DNA of 64,000 nucleotides from Liolophura sinensis (taxonomy: Eukaryota > Mollusca > Polyplacophora > Chitonida > Chitonidae), in assembly GCF_032854445.1 (NCBI RefSeq), contig NC_088300.1, positions 21,061,608 through 21,125,607 on the forward strand, written 5' to 3'. The number at the start of each line of letters is the position of its first letter. The stretch's first letter is position 1. Made by a program: the position numbers and the translations under genes. Below the pieces are notes generated by a model. It searched no databases. It saw nothing but the letters and a program-made list of their open reading frames with translations, and was not told the origin of the DNA. Of this stretch, positions 12,301 through 22,552 are shown in pieces.

Positions 12301-13650
12301 GGGTCACCAGAGTACAGGAAGTAACACTCAGGCCAGCTCCGTTACCCCTAAGGCCAGCAGACTGTCTAGTGAACTGTCATCAGGAAGTGACCAGTGTACA
12401 GACTCTGATCAGTCCAGCAAGCTTAGGCATCGGTCATGTGAGACCAAGACTGAGTCAGCTGTGGAGAATGTTCAGGCTCAGAGACGAGCCAAGTCACAGG
12501 AGGATCTTACCTCAAGGTCACGGCTGACACAGGGCAGCGGTGCCCCCACCCCCAAAGACTGTAAAGGCTTTCCCTGTGGGGAGGAGGAAGTGCTGAGCAG
12601 GGGACATCATCACTACAAACTGTTGTGGAAGAGGAGCTTTGCATACCCAGTGCTAGCGCTGGACCATGCTGACATCATGGGTGACGGTCTGGAAGATTTA
12701 GCTGTTGTTACTCTCAAAGGATTGCATATTTTACAGGTAAGGAACTACATGTAAAGAATTTGGTTCAGAAACTTCTCTGGCCTTGTATTTACATATGTAC
12801 CGTTGCATAAATCACAGCTCTCAAACCAACTAAGATGTAGTTCATTGACAATATAGACTAGTGAACTGAAACAAAGGATTCCTTTTTATGCTAACAGATT
12901 TTGTTCAGATGTTGGCTCATGCTTGATCATCGCTGACTTTATGTCATGAATTTTACCTGGTACTTGTGTAGGTTTTTTCTAGCCTCTACTTGATTTTGTC
13001 TGAACCTAATTCCGACGGTTATGTTTTTCAATTGAAAATTTCAATCTCACAGTCAATGTAGTAAATCTCTTTTGTTGTACAACAGTGTTTCATAATGTTG
13101 TGAAATCTCGCTTAATGATGATGTAATGACACATATACTTGCCAGCAAAAGCATCCAAAATGCTGTTGAAAATACACTAAACCATTTTACCCTGAGAGCT
13201 AGCTGACACCACCCCCCCCCCCACCCCCGCATGTCCCACCACCACTACCACAACAAATTTGACCGGGAATCTGGTTGTATGTTTTTCTTACTTCCTTAGT
13301 ACTGCCTTGGTTGAGAGCTCTGCAGTTACAAAGTAATTACAGTTTACTACATGGGCAGTATTTATATAGTGAGTAGAACACCAATCCAAAGTCAAATTCA
13401 GGGGCTCTCTGTGTTAATTGTGAGCAATGTATGACATGATGAAGTAAATTTGTATAACATTCAATTACACGACTAAACAATCAATAAGGACCATCGATTT
13501 CTGTTGTAGCCTGATCTGGAGAAGGTGGCTAAACTGTGTTTACAGCGTCTAAGGACAGTGGCAGACACCAGCGAAGATTCAGACGATGCCTACAAGATCC
13601 TCCAGTCTGAGAACCTTGATCACGAGGACTGGTCAGGTGATAGGGCATAA
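360..13650 (+). CDS. KPTN: Kaptin (KICSTOR subunit), 12 exons, 561 aa
   Basis: Kaptin is a beta-propeller subunit of KICSTOR (with ITFG2, SZT2 and SEACR), which holds GATOR1 on the lysosome and so restrains mTORC1 when amino acids are scarce; it was first described as an actin-associated protein. Coding exons, joined by GT-AG introns in consistent phase, are 360-573, 1188-1270, 1610-1703, 3228-3282, 4215-4290, 4612-4685, 5526-5632, 5893-6006, 10452-10548, 11196-11331, 12242-12736 and 13510-13650. The product aligns along its length with human kaptin (436 aa). Anchors are SQTNVYAL near the N-terminus, DAEIVSLDAF and VGITFLK in exon 2, LELDFVPYQLTH in the 55-bp exon 4, VFLLSGTDNKVHMYKE in exon 5, and the acidic FG-GAP-like strands DVDFDGQNEIILGTYGQ (about 334-350) and DIMGDGLEDLAVVTLKG (about 494-510). 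Exon 11 carries a Ser/Gln-rich insertion (about residues 361-470) that explains most of the extra length. The start could be ATG 360 or the in-frame ATG at 369, which has the better context. Intron 8 is filled by an exon-9-derived tandem array. Confidence 0.93.
632..901 (-). mobile_element. Full-length tRNA-derived SINE (family A) with 13-bp target duplication
   Basis: It lies in intron 1 of kaptin. On the minus strand the element begins at 901 with a tRNA-like head: an A-box-like tggctcagttggttagcac and a B-box-like gagttcaagtcc (812-823). A conserved body follows, and it ends in an (aaat)n tail. The 13-bp direct repeat aatactaaattta flanks it at 619-631 and 902-914, so the insertion is clean and fairly young. 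Other copies of family A are scattered through the window on both strands. Confidence 0.9.
1950..2000 (+). repeat. T-rich homopolymer tract in kaptin intron 3
   Basis: Runs of T broken by single G and C residues occupy this part of the intron between exons 3 and 4. The short open frames over it are artefacts of composition. The rest of that intron (2000-3227) shows no recognisable gene or element. Confidence 0.6.
3453..3594 (+). mobile_element. 5'-truncated family A SINE
   Basis: It carries the 3' half of the family A body (catgctggcttcctctc, then gggtttcccc, the cctccaccataat-like block and the cgtcgtataag-like block) and an aaataaataa tail. The tRNA-like head is missing. It lies in kaptin intron 4. 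Confidence 0.75.
5116..5373. mobile_element. Possible degenerate inverted-repeat (MITE-like) element
   Basis: The segment starts with ggcccagtgtttcaaaagtgg and ends near gtgaacaatcggacc, which in reverse complement begins ggtccgattgttcac. Both sides also carry an inward ccagcattaaatc/ccagatttaac block. Termini beginning GGYCC with internal complementarity suggest a small foldback DNA element in kaptin intron 6, but the repeat is diverged and the ends are approximate. Confidence 0.35.
6781..6905 (+). mobile_element. Diverged SINE-related fragment
   Basis: The block containing cttgtcttccaccagcatgg, which ends in a caccagctaaataaata tail, resembles 11740-11895, where cttgtcttccaccagtatgg occurs. 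The tail resembles family A. It is probably a third, older SINE subtype. It lies in kaptin intron 8. Confidence 0.45.
7262..10451 (+). repeat. 83-bp tandem array (about 39 copies) derived from kaptin exon 9 and its acceptor
   Basis: The unit begins gttagagcacagataagg, contains a gatgatgatcacgatgag block and gaatccccagttgaacctc, and closes with a T-rich stretch ending ttattgta. The period is exactly 83 bp between the first full copies (7423 to 7506) and is well kept. It matches the start of kaptin exon 9 (10452-10510: gtagtcagagcacagatgagg, then gaatccccagttaaacctg). The unit therefore comprises the pyrimidine-rich acceptor region plus about 55 nt of exon. In most copies the exon codon CAG reads TAG, so a unit spliced in the exon 9 frame would stop at once. 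The array fills most of intron 8. Confidence 0.93.
11382..11560 (-). mobile_element. Diverged family A SINE relic
   Basis: The minus-orientation tail (ttaaattatttgattgg), the ctcaagaatgtttcac block and the ggtggccagat block are family A landmarks, but the head side is eroded. It lies in kaptin intron 10. Confidence 0.55.
11575..11895 (+). mobile_element. Possible third-type SINE relic
   Basis: It contains cttgtcttccaccagtatgg and tgtcgcatgtggaaaag, and ends in a gctaaatgaaaaataaat tail. It shares its central block with 6781-6905. A tRNA-like head is not clearly visible. Confidence 0.4.
13209..13229 (+). repeat. Poly-C tract in kaptin intron 11
   Basis: A run of about 14 C residues followed by acccccgc. 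The G-rich complement could form a quadruplex and would be hard to sequence accurately. Confidence 0.7.
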
Positions 13651-13674
13651 TTTCCTGGCGTGGCAGTGACTGTA

Positions 13675-14140
13675 AAGGGATTACCTGCTACGTCAATATC
13701 TGGTTACGTAGTGTCTGGTCTGGCAATGTCTGTTTAGGCGATGTCTGCTCTGACAATGACTGTTTAGGCAGTGTCTGGTTCGGGAATTTCTTGCTTGGCA
13801 TTGTCTGCTCCGGCAATATCTGGTTAGACAGTGTCTGCTCAGGCAATGACTGTTTAGACATTGTCTACACTGGCAATGTCTGTTTAGATAGTGTCTTCTC
13901 TGGCAATGGCTGGTTAGGCAGTGTCTGCTCTGGCAATGACTGGTTAGGCAGTGCCTGCTCTGGCAATGACTGGTTAGACAGTGTCTGCTCTGACAGTTAT
14001 TGTTTAGGCAATTTTTGATTAGGCAGTGACTGCTCAGAACTGCGCAAATGATGACTGCTTAGGCAATGACAGTTTAGGCAATGATTGTTTAAACAGTGAC
14101 TGCTCAAGCAATAACTGCTTAGGCAATGTGGTTTAGGAAC
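13675..14140 (+). repeat. 30-bp minisatellite just after the kaptin stop codon
   Basis: Imperfect repeats on the pattern tctggcaatgactggttagg + cagtgtctgc begin about 25 bp after the kaptin stop and run for about 15 copies, degrading toward 14140. Because 30 is a multiple of three, an open frame reading SGNDWLDSVC-like decapeptides runs through 13791-14018. It has no gene context and is most likely a by-product of the repeat. It probably lies in the kaptin 3' UTR. Confidence 0.8.
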
Positions 14141-17100
14141 TACTTCTCAGACACTGAATGCCACAAAGCAGAATTGTGGTGTTGGTGGAAGCAAACACAG
14201 AAAACTGTATTTGGTTTAAATTGTGATATCCTCTTCAGACTGGCTTGTGACAAGACATCGTTGGATAGATGCTTAAACTGCTATGTCTGAAGGGAAACAT
14301 TCCTGTGGCATAATGGATAATTACAGACAATTTTATTTGTGAGAAAATCAGTCAATAAGTATAAACACAGTAACTACCCAACATGCTATGAGCCATACTA
14401 TGAGAAAGTGCTGAGCCTTTCCAATTACAAAGTTCAGAGAGCCATATTGATGTCCTTGTAAGTCTTTTCAGTGCAAGGTTTTCATTTCCAGGCAGTGAGT
14501 TTTATATTAGAGCCCACCCTAATAATGTATCCAACTCTCTGCTGTGTAGGAAGTTCCAATATTAGTGGCTCACTCTTGCCCATGGTTATCCCAATGTGTG
14601 ACTAACTTACCCAACATAAATAAATAAACAAAAAAATACATATTCATCAAGTGTTGTTGTTTTTATTTTTGTGGTACATACATGTATTTAGATATGTTTA
14701 GCTATAGCAGTCAACTTGTCCGGCTCTACAAAGCTTCGTTTTATAATGTGGACTTCTCCCTACCACATCTGCTGCTATGAATACATTATACAATCAAATC
14801 CTGTAACCCTCTCAGCATCAACAAAGACAACAAATGACATTCACCAGTTTTGTGAATGGCGCACCCACTGTAAGGAGCATAGAGGTATGTCTGGAAATTT
14901 CGTTTTTTGAAACCAGCGCTGTGATTATGAAATTGTGGCCGAAAACTCCAATCGTTGAAAACTACGCCGTGAGGAGTAGGTGTGGCCAAAAACTGCATTT
15001 GCTGACACCTGGACAGTCGTTGAAACCTGTGAAATGAGGGGTAAAACAGTATGGAAATGTGACTAGAAATTGCTGTTTCCGTTGCTTCCACACCCGCTGT
15101 TGCGAAAACATAATTTCATGTACAATATAGATTAACTTGTATGCAAACTACTGCAGCTCATGTTAATACATTGTCTGGGTTTTGCATATCTGAAAGACAA
15201 AAGTGTGTATGGTAAGTTATGTCACCCAAAACTTGCTGCCTGTGTAACTTGGGTTGTATTTGAACCTTGTTCAGTATATGTTCTAGTTACACAGGCATGA
15301 ATGAACCAAATGAAACTCATTAAAGCTCATTAATTCATAGAAAATGAATTGACGAAGCGCCGTTTTGGCTTTTAATACTCTACTTTGTTTGAAAACGGAT
15401 TCTTCATGACAAAATGCTCTAAAATTTAGCCTTTGAACAAAGCGAGTTCACTAGACTTATTTATATCTGATATATTTTAAAAGAGTGTAACTCCTTTTTT
15501 CATGGGATGTGGAAATTCGCATTGCCATCCCATCTTTTGTAAATTTTGCCTTCATCGTAGGCATTATACCATGCATCGTAGATAAAGCTATACAACTCTG
15601 CTCTACTTGTACGGTCTAGTGTCTAGCGGGGAATACTGGCATATATTAAACATAACCAAGTAAGACATCCCTTATAGAACTTCATATGTTGACAAATCAG
15701 GCAACATGCCTAGGCATGTAGACTATACCAGAAAAGTGACTACCCCACAGTTTCTCTGAAGTTCGGGACTATTTCCTCGAAAAAGTTTCTCTTTTAAGAG
15801 GCCAATTTAGTATGGTCACCAATGATTGTTCCTCTCCTCTCTCACGGAACACAATCCGGTTTCGTTGGCTAATTTATATAATAAAGGCCTTAAATATAGA
15901 CTAGATAAATATGAAAAGAATACAATTCTTGGAAAACATTCCATGAAAATTGAATGCTACAGCTGCGGTTTGCATGGTTATTCATGTATGTAGGCATGTC
16001 GTAATCGTTGTATTACAGTTGGGTGTATGGTGCATGTAAGTGACCTGAATACAGATATTTATAAGGCCTGTTATTATTTAATTTAGTACTGCACCAGGTT
16101 TAAAATACCATCTGGGACGTGGATCAAATATATCTACTACTTGGGTTGGCAACCTTTGACGTTACCCGCCGAACCGTTCCAGGCGACGGCCAGTATTATG
16201 TATGGTCTTAGGAAATCGGGGTACAAAATGCTATGAATTTTGACTCTACGGTTGAAAAGTGATTTAAAGGGTTGGAAATTCATACTAAAAAAGTGTGTGG
16301 AAAATCTCGTCAACCTAACCAACAAAACAGCACAAGCTTTGATCTGGTTCAGACAAGCACAGTACTTGGCCTCAAAGTGAATCATGTGATCTGCTAGAAA
16401 TCTGCTAGTGTTTTCTCAACGATGAAGACGATGAAGGAACCAGATAATCATCGCAAGGTGAGTTTTCCTCTCGTGAAATTCACGGTAAACTGCATCCTGA
16501 GCGGTGCCAGATCTTTGTTCACCTATCTATACCCCAGTTTTCAGAAGTCCCCTACCCTTCTTGGCACTAACTGCCCTGAAAGAAAACATAAAGGAGAAAG
16601 AGCAATTGGTTTGAAAGTATGTCTATATTAATCAAAGTTCCAATATGTACTAGCCACACACTTTGAATCTGAAAATTAGCACATGAACGATTTTGGAAAG
16701 GGTAGTATGTATTATGTGTTAAAACCAATGTTCAATGATTGTTCATGTGTCGACATTCGAGATTTAGATATTCCGCCATTTATAACCGATTTTGCCATCT
16801 GTAAGCTGCTGAGGTATGCTCCAAAACATCACTTTGTTCCTAAAACGCAATTCCCTGTCTTAGTGACTCGTTCGGAAGAGCCGTAAAAGGAGAATGTCTT
16901 CGTAATTTTTCTTATTTCCCATCTACGCTACCGTTTGTGGGTCCATGAGTGACTTTAAAACACTACAAGGTTGAAGGCTCAGATTTATTTATGCATTTGA
17001 AGAAGATCAAAGATGGTATCACATTTTAGGTTTCAGTTTCCACTTGCGAAGAGGATTACCAGTCCCGATGTTATCTGATACCTTTCATGGCTCACAACTA

Positions 17101-17261
17101 CAATTTATGGTAATCGAATCTGGTTTATTCTGCATCGTATGAAAGAGTGAATTGCCTAGCTGCCATGCATGTGTACGGTCTTGTTGTTCAAAAGTAGTCA
17201 AACCACATTCAATTCACATGACGCACAGCTTTCTGAAAAATGTATTGTAGAGTGCATGCAC
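14141..17261. other. Intergenic, no gene recognised
   Basis: AT-rich sequence with short open frames only (for example 14786-15091 minus, 16422-16631 plus), none with family resemblance or convincing splice context. AATAAA-like strings near 14617-14640 could serve kaptin polyadenylation, but this is not established. Confidence 0.4.
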
Positions 17262-17605
17262 GTATGTATGCATGGCGTATAGTGTCGTATTTAACAATTT
17301 TTCAGTCATATGACGACGAGGAGTCATTAAATGTGTGTACATATATATAGTATCTTCTTGTGACAGGGCGAGTCCATGCCACCCCTACTGAAGTATCATG
17401 CCGAAGACATCAAACATGACACCCCTCCCAGTCTCATTATACTGACACCGGGTCAATCTGTCCTATTTCCTTGCTCTAACCCCTCAATGCTGAGCGCCAA
17501 GCGAGACAGCAACAAGTACCATTTTTAAAGTCTTTGGTATCCAGACCCGGGATCCCGGGGGTTCCCAGACTTGGGTGCGGACGCTTTAATTCTTAGGCCA
17601 CCGAA
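17262..17605 (-). mobile_element. Near full-length tRNA-derived SINE (family B)
   Basis: Read on the minus strand from about 17605 it has a tRNA-like head (ggtggcctaag, aaagcgtccgc). Then come ataccaaagactttaaaaatgg, a tcgcttggcgctcagcattg block, a gacccggtgtcagtataatg block and the conserved 3' end catatgactgaaaaattg. The same order recurs at 18594-18890, 35962-36118, 56385-56690 and 63896-64000, which defines the family. Confidence 0.8.
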
Positions 17606-17729
17606 GCCTGCTCTGTCAGAGAGATCCTGATCTTAATTTTACGACCAGGAGATCTCTCTTAGTGTGTTATTATTTTAGCAATTAAACGGTTTATAATTAA
17701 GTAGTACTCTTCAGCCGCTGGAGGTACAA

Positions 17730-18060
17730 ACACTACTGCCAAGATGGCGGTACCCACTCTTCGATTTCTGTTCTGTGCATCAAAATACTCCCAGTGTTAG
17801 CGTCCTTGGCCTGATTTCTTGTTATTGTCCAGAACTTTCCTGCATTTCTTCTTCAGTCTTTTTTTTTTTACTTTTTCTTGGCACTGCTTGCCATCTCTTT
17901 TGTCGAATCCCTTTTCAGCCAGCGATGTGCTAATTTTTTCGAAGATTTTGTGGTTATGGCGAGCACTTTCCAGTTCAGTCTGCACTGTCTCGTCACTCCA
18001 AATAGCAACAAGCTGTTCTGTTACCTCTTTTGTCCAGGTAGCGCCGCGGATTGTTGACAT
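17730..18060 (-). pseudogene. Myb/SANT-like DNA-binding protein, disrupted (transposon-type)
   Basis: From ATG at 18060 the minus strand encodes an N-terminal domain typical of Myb/SANT-like (Myb_DNA-bind_4, trihelix-type) proteins. It starts MSTIRGATWTKEVTEQLVAI, and the expected tryptophans, a GKQCQEKVKK stretch and a basic helix are present. After 87 codons a TAA at 17797-17799 interrupts KKSGQGR. The same frame continues directly into HWEYFDA, which is what follows this point in intact family members. It is therefore a nonsense-broken copy and not a natural end. An in-frame extension upstream to 18411 lacks similarity. Such genes are often carried by or domesticated from PIF/Harbinger elements, and the GC-rich segment 18110-18290 upstream looks repeat-like. 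Confidence 0.7.
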
Positions 18061-18593
18061 TGTAGGCCTATTAATTGCAAAAAAAAAGCGGTAGGGTGAG
18101 CGGAAGTGAATGGTCAGCGGAAATTCTGCAGGGCCATGCTTCATCGGGGCCGAGCTCACCACTTCTTGCCGGGTTCGGCCCAGTCTGACCGGCTGCAGAG
18201 CACGCTTGTCCCGTTTACAGTACCCAGTTTTCTGCAGTGCCGTGCTCCATCCGAGCCAAGCCCAGCTGAAAACGTGTAGTGTAAACGAGGCTTTTGTTCT
18301 TTCTTGTGATACTTCAATTATTTTGTGTATGTGTGTTCGAGAAGCAGTGAACAGATGTTCGAGAAGTTGTACACAATTAAAATCACTATGAAAGTCGGAT
18401 GAGGCCATCATCGCACGGTACCACCTTTCGTCAGGCGGTATTGCGATGGTACGATGGCACGAAGAACTGGTACGATTTATTTATTTATTTGATAGTTGCT
18501 TTTCACTTCTACGACGAAAGTCAGCCTCATAGTGGGAGGAAACAGGAATAAATTTCGCCATTTATTTTCATTATTTGTTCAACGAACGAATGA

Positions 18594-18890
18594 ATGAATG
18601 CTTGGGATTTAACGTCGTATTTAACAATTTTTCAGTCATATGACGACGAGGAGTCATTAGGTGTGTGAACATATACTGTCTTCTTGTGGCAGGGCGAGTC
18701 CATGCCGCCAAAGTGCTGCTGCCATTGAAGTCACAATATACTGACACCGGGCCAACCAGTCCTGCTTCCTTGATCTAACCTCTCAATGCTGAGCGTCAAG
18801 CGAGGCAGCAACAAGAACCGTTTTTAAAATCTTTGGTATGACCCGGGCCAAATTTGATCCCTGGTCTCCTGACTCCGAGGGTTTATTTGT
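18594..18890 (-). mobile_element. Family B SINE, head truncated
   Basis: Shares catatgactgaaaaattg, the gactcgccctg block, the ccggtgtcagtata block and the cgcttgacgctcagcattg block with the copy at 17262. The tRNA-like end near 18880 is incomplete. Confidence 0.78.
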
Positions 18891-19542
18891 TAAGAGTGCT
18901 GTTACTACCTACACGGCGAACATCATAATCACTCGACTGTTGTAGTAAAGGCAGCTTGTCATCCATAACTCCTTCTGAACTTTCTAGTTTTGAATAAAGT
19001 GTGTATATATTTCAATTTGCCATTTAGACTGTGTTGTGTACGGAATGGTAGGTATATGTGCAACGACGAAATGCCCGTCAAGCCCACCGTGTTGTGTTTG
19101 CGAGGGGGATGGTAAAATGCCTTGAGTCTTTCGTTCTAAGAGGTAGGCCTATATTAGTTTACGTATTCTTCTTCCATCTTTCGAGTCTTGTCAAGCCATG
19201 CAGGGATGTTTGTCATTTATTATGTGTTGGATTTCGGAGCTTTGCAAAAGTTTACACGTGGACCAAAAGCTAAGAGTTTTCTTACCAATTTGACCAATCA
19301 AGAATGATTTTAACCAGTAACAAAAAATCTGGAATTCTTAACAGCACCACGTACTGGAGCGGAGTTTCGTGTATTCCACAGAGGAGCTATTTCCACGTGG
19401 TGATAAGTATCTATAGCCCTGTGAGTTAGCCAGGTCTCCTCTGGTAACATATTTACTCACATGAATCTCTTAAAACGGCTCACCCTTGCTTTAATGTGGC
19501 ATATTTTGTAACCCTCTGAGGTGACGCTAGTGTGAAGCAGGG

Positions 19543-19762
19543 ACCGGTTTCATGAAGCTCACTTAGTTAGGAAAGCCCTGAACTACCATGGCAACGTATG
19601 TTGTAGAGATATAAGTGCACTAAGCTAAGGGCAAGGGCTAAGAGATAGCTAAGGGCTACTTAGCACTAAGTATGCTTCATGTATAAGTGCACTAAGGTAA
19701 GGGCAAGGGCTAAGAGATAGCTAAGGGCTACTTAGCACTAAGTATGCTTCATGAAACCGACC
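19543..19762. mobile_element. Small inverted-repeat element with internal 72-bp duplication
   Basis: The left end ggtttcatgaagc (about 19546) is the exact reverse complement of gcttcatgaaacc near 19745. The interior holds two near-identical copies, 72 bp apart, of a block starting ataagtgcactaag (19611 and 19683). These are rich in complementary ctaagggc/gccctta-type motifs that fold back. It fits a non-autonomous foldback DNA element (MITE). No transposase is present. Confidence 0.65.
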
Positions 19763-20955
19763 TTAGGACCTTTAGCCTTTGTCAAAAGTGGATTGTAGCG
19801 CCTCGTCCACAATGATACAATGTGCCAGTTTCTATTACAACGTCGTACTGCCTTTTCTGTGACGTCACCAGGATGAGCTGGGAAAGCAACATCTGACGTC
19901 AACAAAATGACAGGTTTGACAGGCTCCCATGCACACCCACCTCACACCTCATAAGCCTGGTAACGAATATGTACTTAGATGTAGTAACTTCTTCCATGAG
20001 CTAAAGGTCTGAATACATGTCGATTTAGTTTATTCATTCTGTTTGTTACAGGTAATCAACAATGTGGAGAGAAATCAAAAGTCAACTGGCTTGCAGCCGA
20101 AGCTTTTTATTTTTTTTTTTATAATTATTTTTTTTTTTTGACACGTTATATACGTTATGCCGTATTTAGGTCTATAACTGATAGTTACTTTTTATTTATG
20201 TTAGAGCAGGCCGGTATCAATAGTGGTATAAAGTACTTAGGCATATAAACCACCTGATATCATGTTGCTTGTGTGTTGCTCTCTACTCTGTCAAATGTTC
20301 CAATTACACATTATGTCTACTCGGGTATTAGCCCTACTTATATATCACGCAGTGCTAAATCCTATGCCTGCTGCAGTTGGAGGGTTAGATTTATATTGTT
20401 TCGGCACTGTTGTCCGTCTGAAACATAAAGAAGTTTACATATAAAATGCGGTTTTGCTCTCTCTTACATATACTTGTACATTTATTTGCAAACCATCAAA
20501 AAACGGCGATGTTCGAGAGCCTTGTGAGACAACAGCGCGAGATGCAATCCAGATTCCTTCAAGATTGCAATGACAATCGATCAAGAGTCTATTGCATGTC
20601 TCGCACCATCATCTGAAATCTCGTATTCCATTGAATCTCGTTCCCTCGTTCAATTGTAGACCAAATCTCCATTGCAGCTCGATTATATCTCGCGCCGAGC
20701 AATGATTCTCGCCTGAAACTCGTAAGGATATCGCCAGTTTGCTTGATCTCGTCAGAATGCAGCGATCTCATCACACGAGTTGTAGACTGAGTAAAACACT
20801 ATTGACCTATGCTGCTGTGAACCAAACAATTTGGATTTTTATGTTGCCGATAGTTCTTTATTCCATCTTCGCTACAAAAATTCTGTATACATCAGTTTTC
20901 TTTTTTACACAAACTGGTGGTCATAGTTTTACATGTAGATACTCAACCACATTTC
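19763..20955. other. Intergenic, no gene recognised
   Basis: Contains two T-rich runs (20107-20140). The short open frames 20262-20444 and 20589-20774 show no recognisable domain. Confidence 0.4.
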
Positions 20956-20960
20956 GTTAA

Positions 20961-21025
20961 CAGAACCATTTGCAGTTTAAAATGTTCGAATGGACCAAAT
21001 ATTCTTTATGCTCGTGCACCAGCAT
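20961..21025. repeat. Left copy of a direct repeat flanking the 177-bp array
   Basis: The block agaaccatttgcagtttaaa, then ggaccaaatattcttta, recurs with few changes at 22553-22615 on the other side of the array. The array therefore sits between two copies of the same flanking sequence. Confidence 0.8.
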
Positions 21026-22487
21026 GATAAAATTAGCCGTGCTGTAAACCAAAATGGATCGGTCGCATACTCCATCAATTCTTCTTTACGTACACCGGTG
21101 AAGGGGTTGATATCTTTAGATTTAATCTCAGCATCAATCTTTGTTTTCTCAAGCCCATTTTCGCCGACGGAACATTGCTTTTCCCTCAGAAAACTGATTA
21201 ATGACATTCTCTTCTTACCATTAACCCAAAATGGATCGGTCGCATACTCCATCAATTCTTCTTTTCGCAAACCGGTGAAGGAGTTGTCATCTTTAGATAT
21301 CACTTCAGAATCAGTCGTTGTTTTCTGAAGACCCTCTCCGCCGACGGAACATTGCTTTTCTCTCAGAAAACTGATTACTAACATTCTCTTCTTGCCATTA
21401 ACCCAAAATGGATCGGTCGCATACTCCATCAATTCTTCTTTACGCAAACCAGTGAAGGAGTTGTCATCTTTAGATATCACTTCGGAATCAGTCGTTGTTT
21501 TCTGGTTTTCTGAAGACCCTCTCCGACGACGGAACATTGCTTTTCTCTCAGAAAGCTGATTACTAACATTCTCTTCTTGCCATTAACCCAAAATGGATCG
21601 GTCGCATACTCCATCAATTATTCTTTACGTACACCGGTGAAGGAGTTGTTATCTTTAGATTTAATCTCAGCATCAATCGTTGTTTTCTCAAGTCCCTTTC
21701 CGCCGACGAAACATTGCCCTTCCCTCAGAGAACTGATTAATGACATTCTCTTCTTGCCATTAAACCAAAATGCATCGGTCGTATACTCCATCAATTCTTC
21801 TTTACGTACACCGGTGAAGGAGTTGTTATCTTTAGATTTAATCTCAGCATCAATCGTTGTTTTCTCAAGGCCCTTTCCGCCGACGAAACATTGCTCTTTC
21901 CTCAGAGAACTGATTAATGACATTCTCTTCTTGCCATTAACCCAAAATGGATCGGTCGCATACTCCATCAGTTCTTCTTTACGTAAACTGGTGAAGAAGT
22001 TGTTATCTTTAGATTTAATCTCAGCATCAATCGTTGTTTTCTCAAGGCCCTCTCCGCCGACGGAACATTGCTTTTCCCTCAGAGAACTGATTAATGACAT
22101 TCTCTTCTTGCCATTAACCCAAAATGGATCGGTCGCATACTCCATCAGTTCTTCTTTACGCAAACCGGTGAAGAAGTTGTTATCTTTAGATTTAATCTCA
22201 GCATCAATCGTTGTTTTCTCAAGGCCCTTTCCGCCGACGGAACATTGCTCTTCCCTCAGAGAACTGATTAATGACATTCTCTTCTTGCCATTAACCCAAA
22301 ATGGATCGGTCGCATACTCCATCAGTTCTTCTTTACGCACACCGGTGAAGGGGTTGTCATCTTTAGATTTAACTTTAGCATGAATTGTTGTTTTCTCAAG
22401 TCCCTTTCCGCTGACGAAACATTGCTTTTCCCTCAGAGAACTGATTAATGATATTCTCTTCTTGCCATTAACCGAAGGAAATGCCAT
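21026..22487 (-). pseudogene. Eight tandem 177-bp units derived from SLC3A exon 1
   Basis: A landmark (aaaatggatcgg on plus) falls at 21051, 21228, 21405, 21590, 21767, 21944, 22121 and 22298. Seven steps give six of 177 bp and one of 185 bp. Read on the minus strand, each unit encodes 59 residues. These include GLEKTTIDAEIKSKD, then [15 protein letters not shown], which match residues 43-79 of the SLC3A heavy chain at 49085-54498 ([30 protein letters not shown]). A linker NGKKRMSLISSLREKQCSV joins one unit to the next. The five units on the high-coordinate side form an open frame that begins at ATG 22487. It is stopped by a single-base GAA-to-TAA change at about 21615-21620; the 8-bp insertion then shifts the remaining units. 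The last unit runs into a degraded transmembrane start (ARLILS). No ligand-binding domain follows, so it is unlikely to make a transporter subunit. A repeat peptide cannot be excluded. Confidence 0.85.
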
Positions 22488-22552
22488 CTGTTGACGTTAT
22501 AGTTACATTAATCTTTATTCCTTCTAATGCTTTTGTAGGAACCATATAAGAG

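Noticed and set aside
21577-22383. 268-codon plus-strand open frame over the SLC3A-derived array
   Set aside because: It is the antisense of the minus-strand units. The 177-bp period keeps any open frame open, and the similarity to SLC3A is only on the minus strand.
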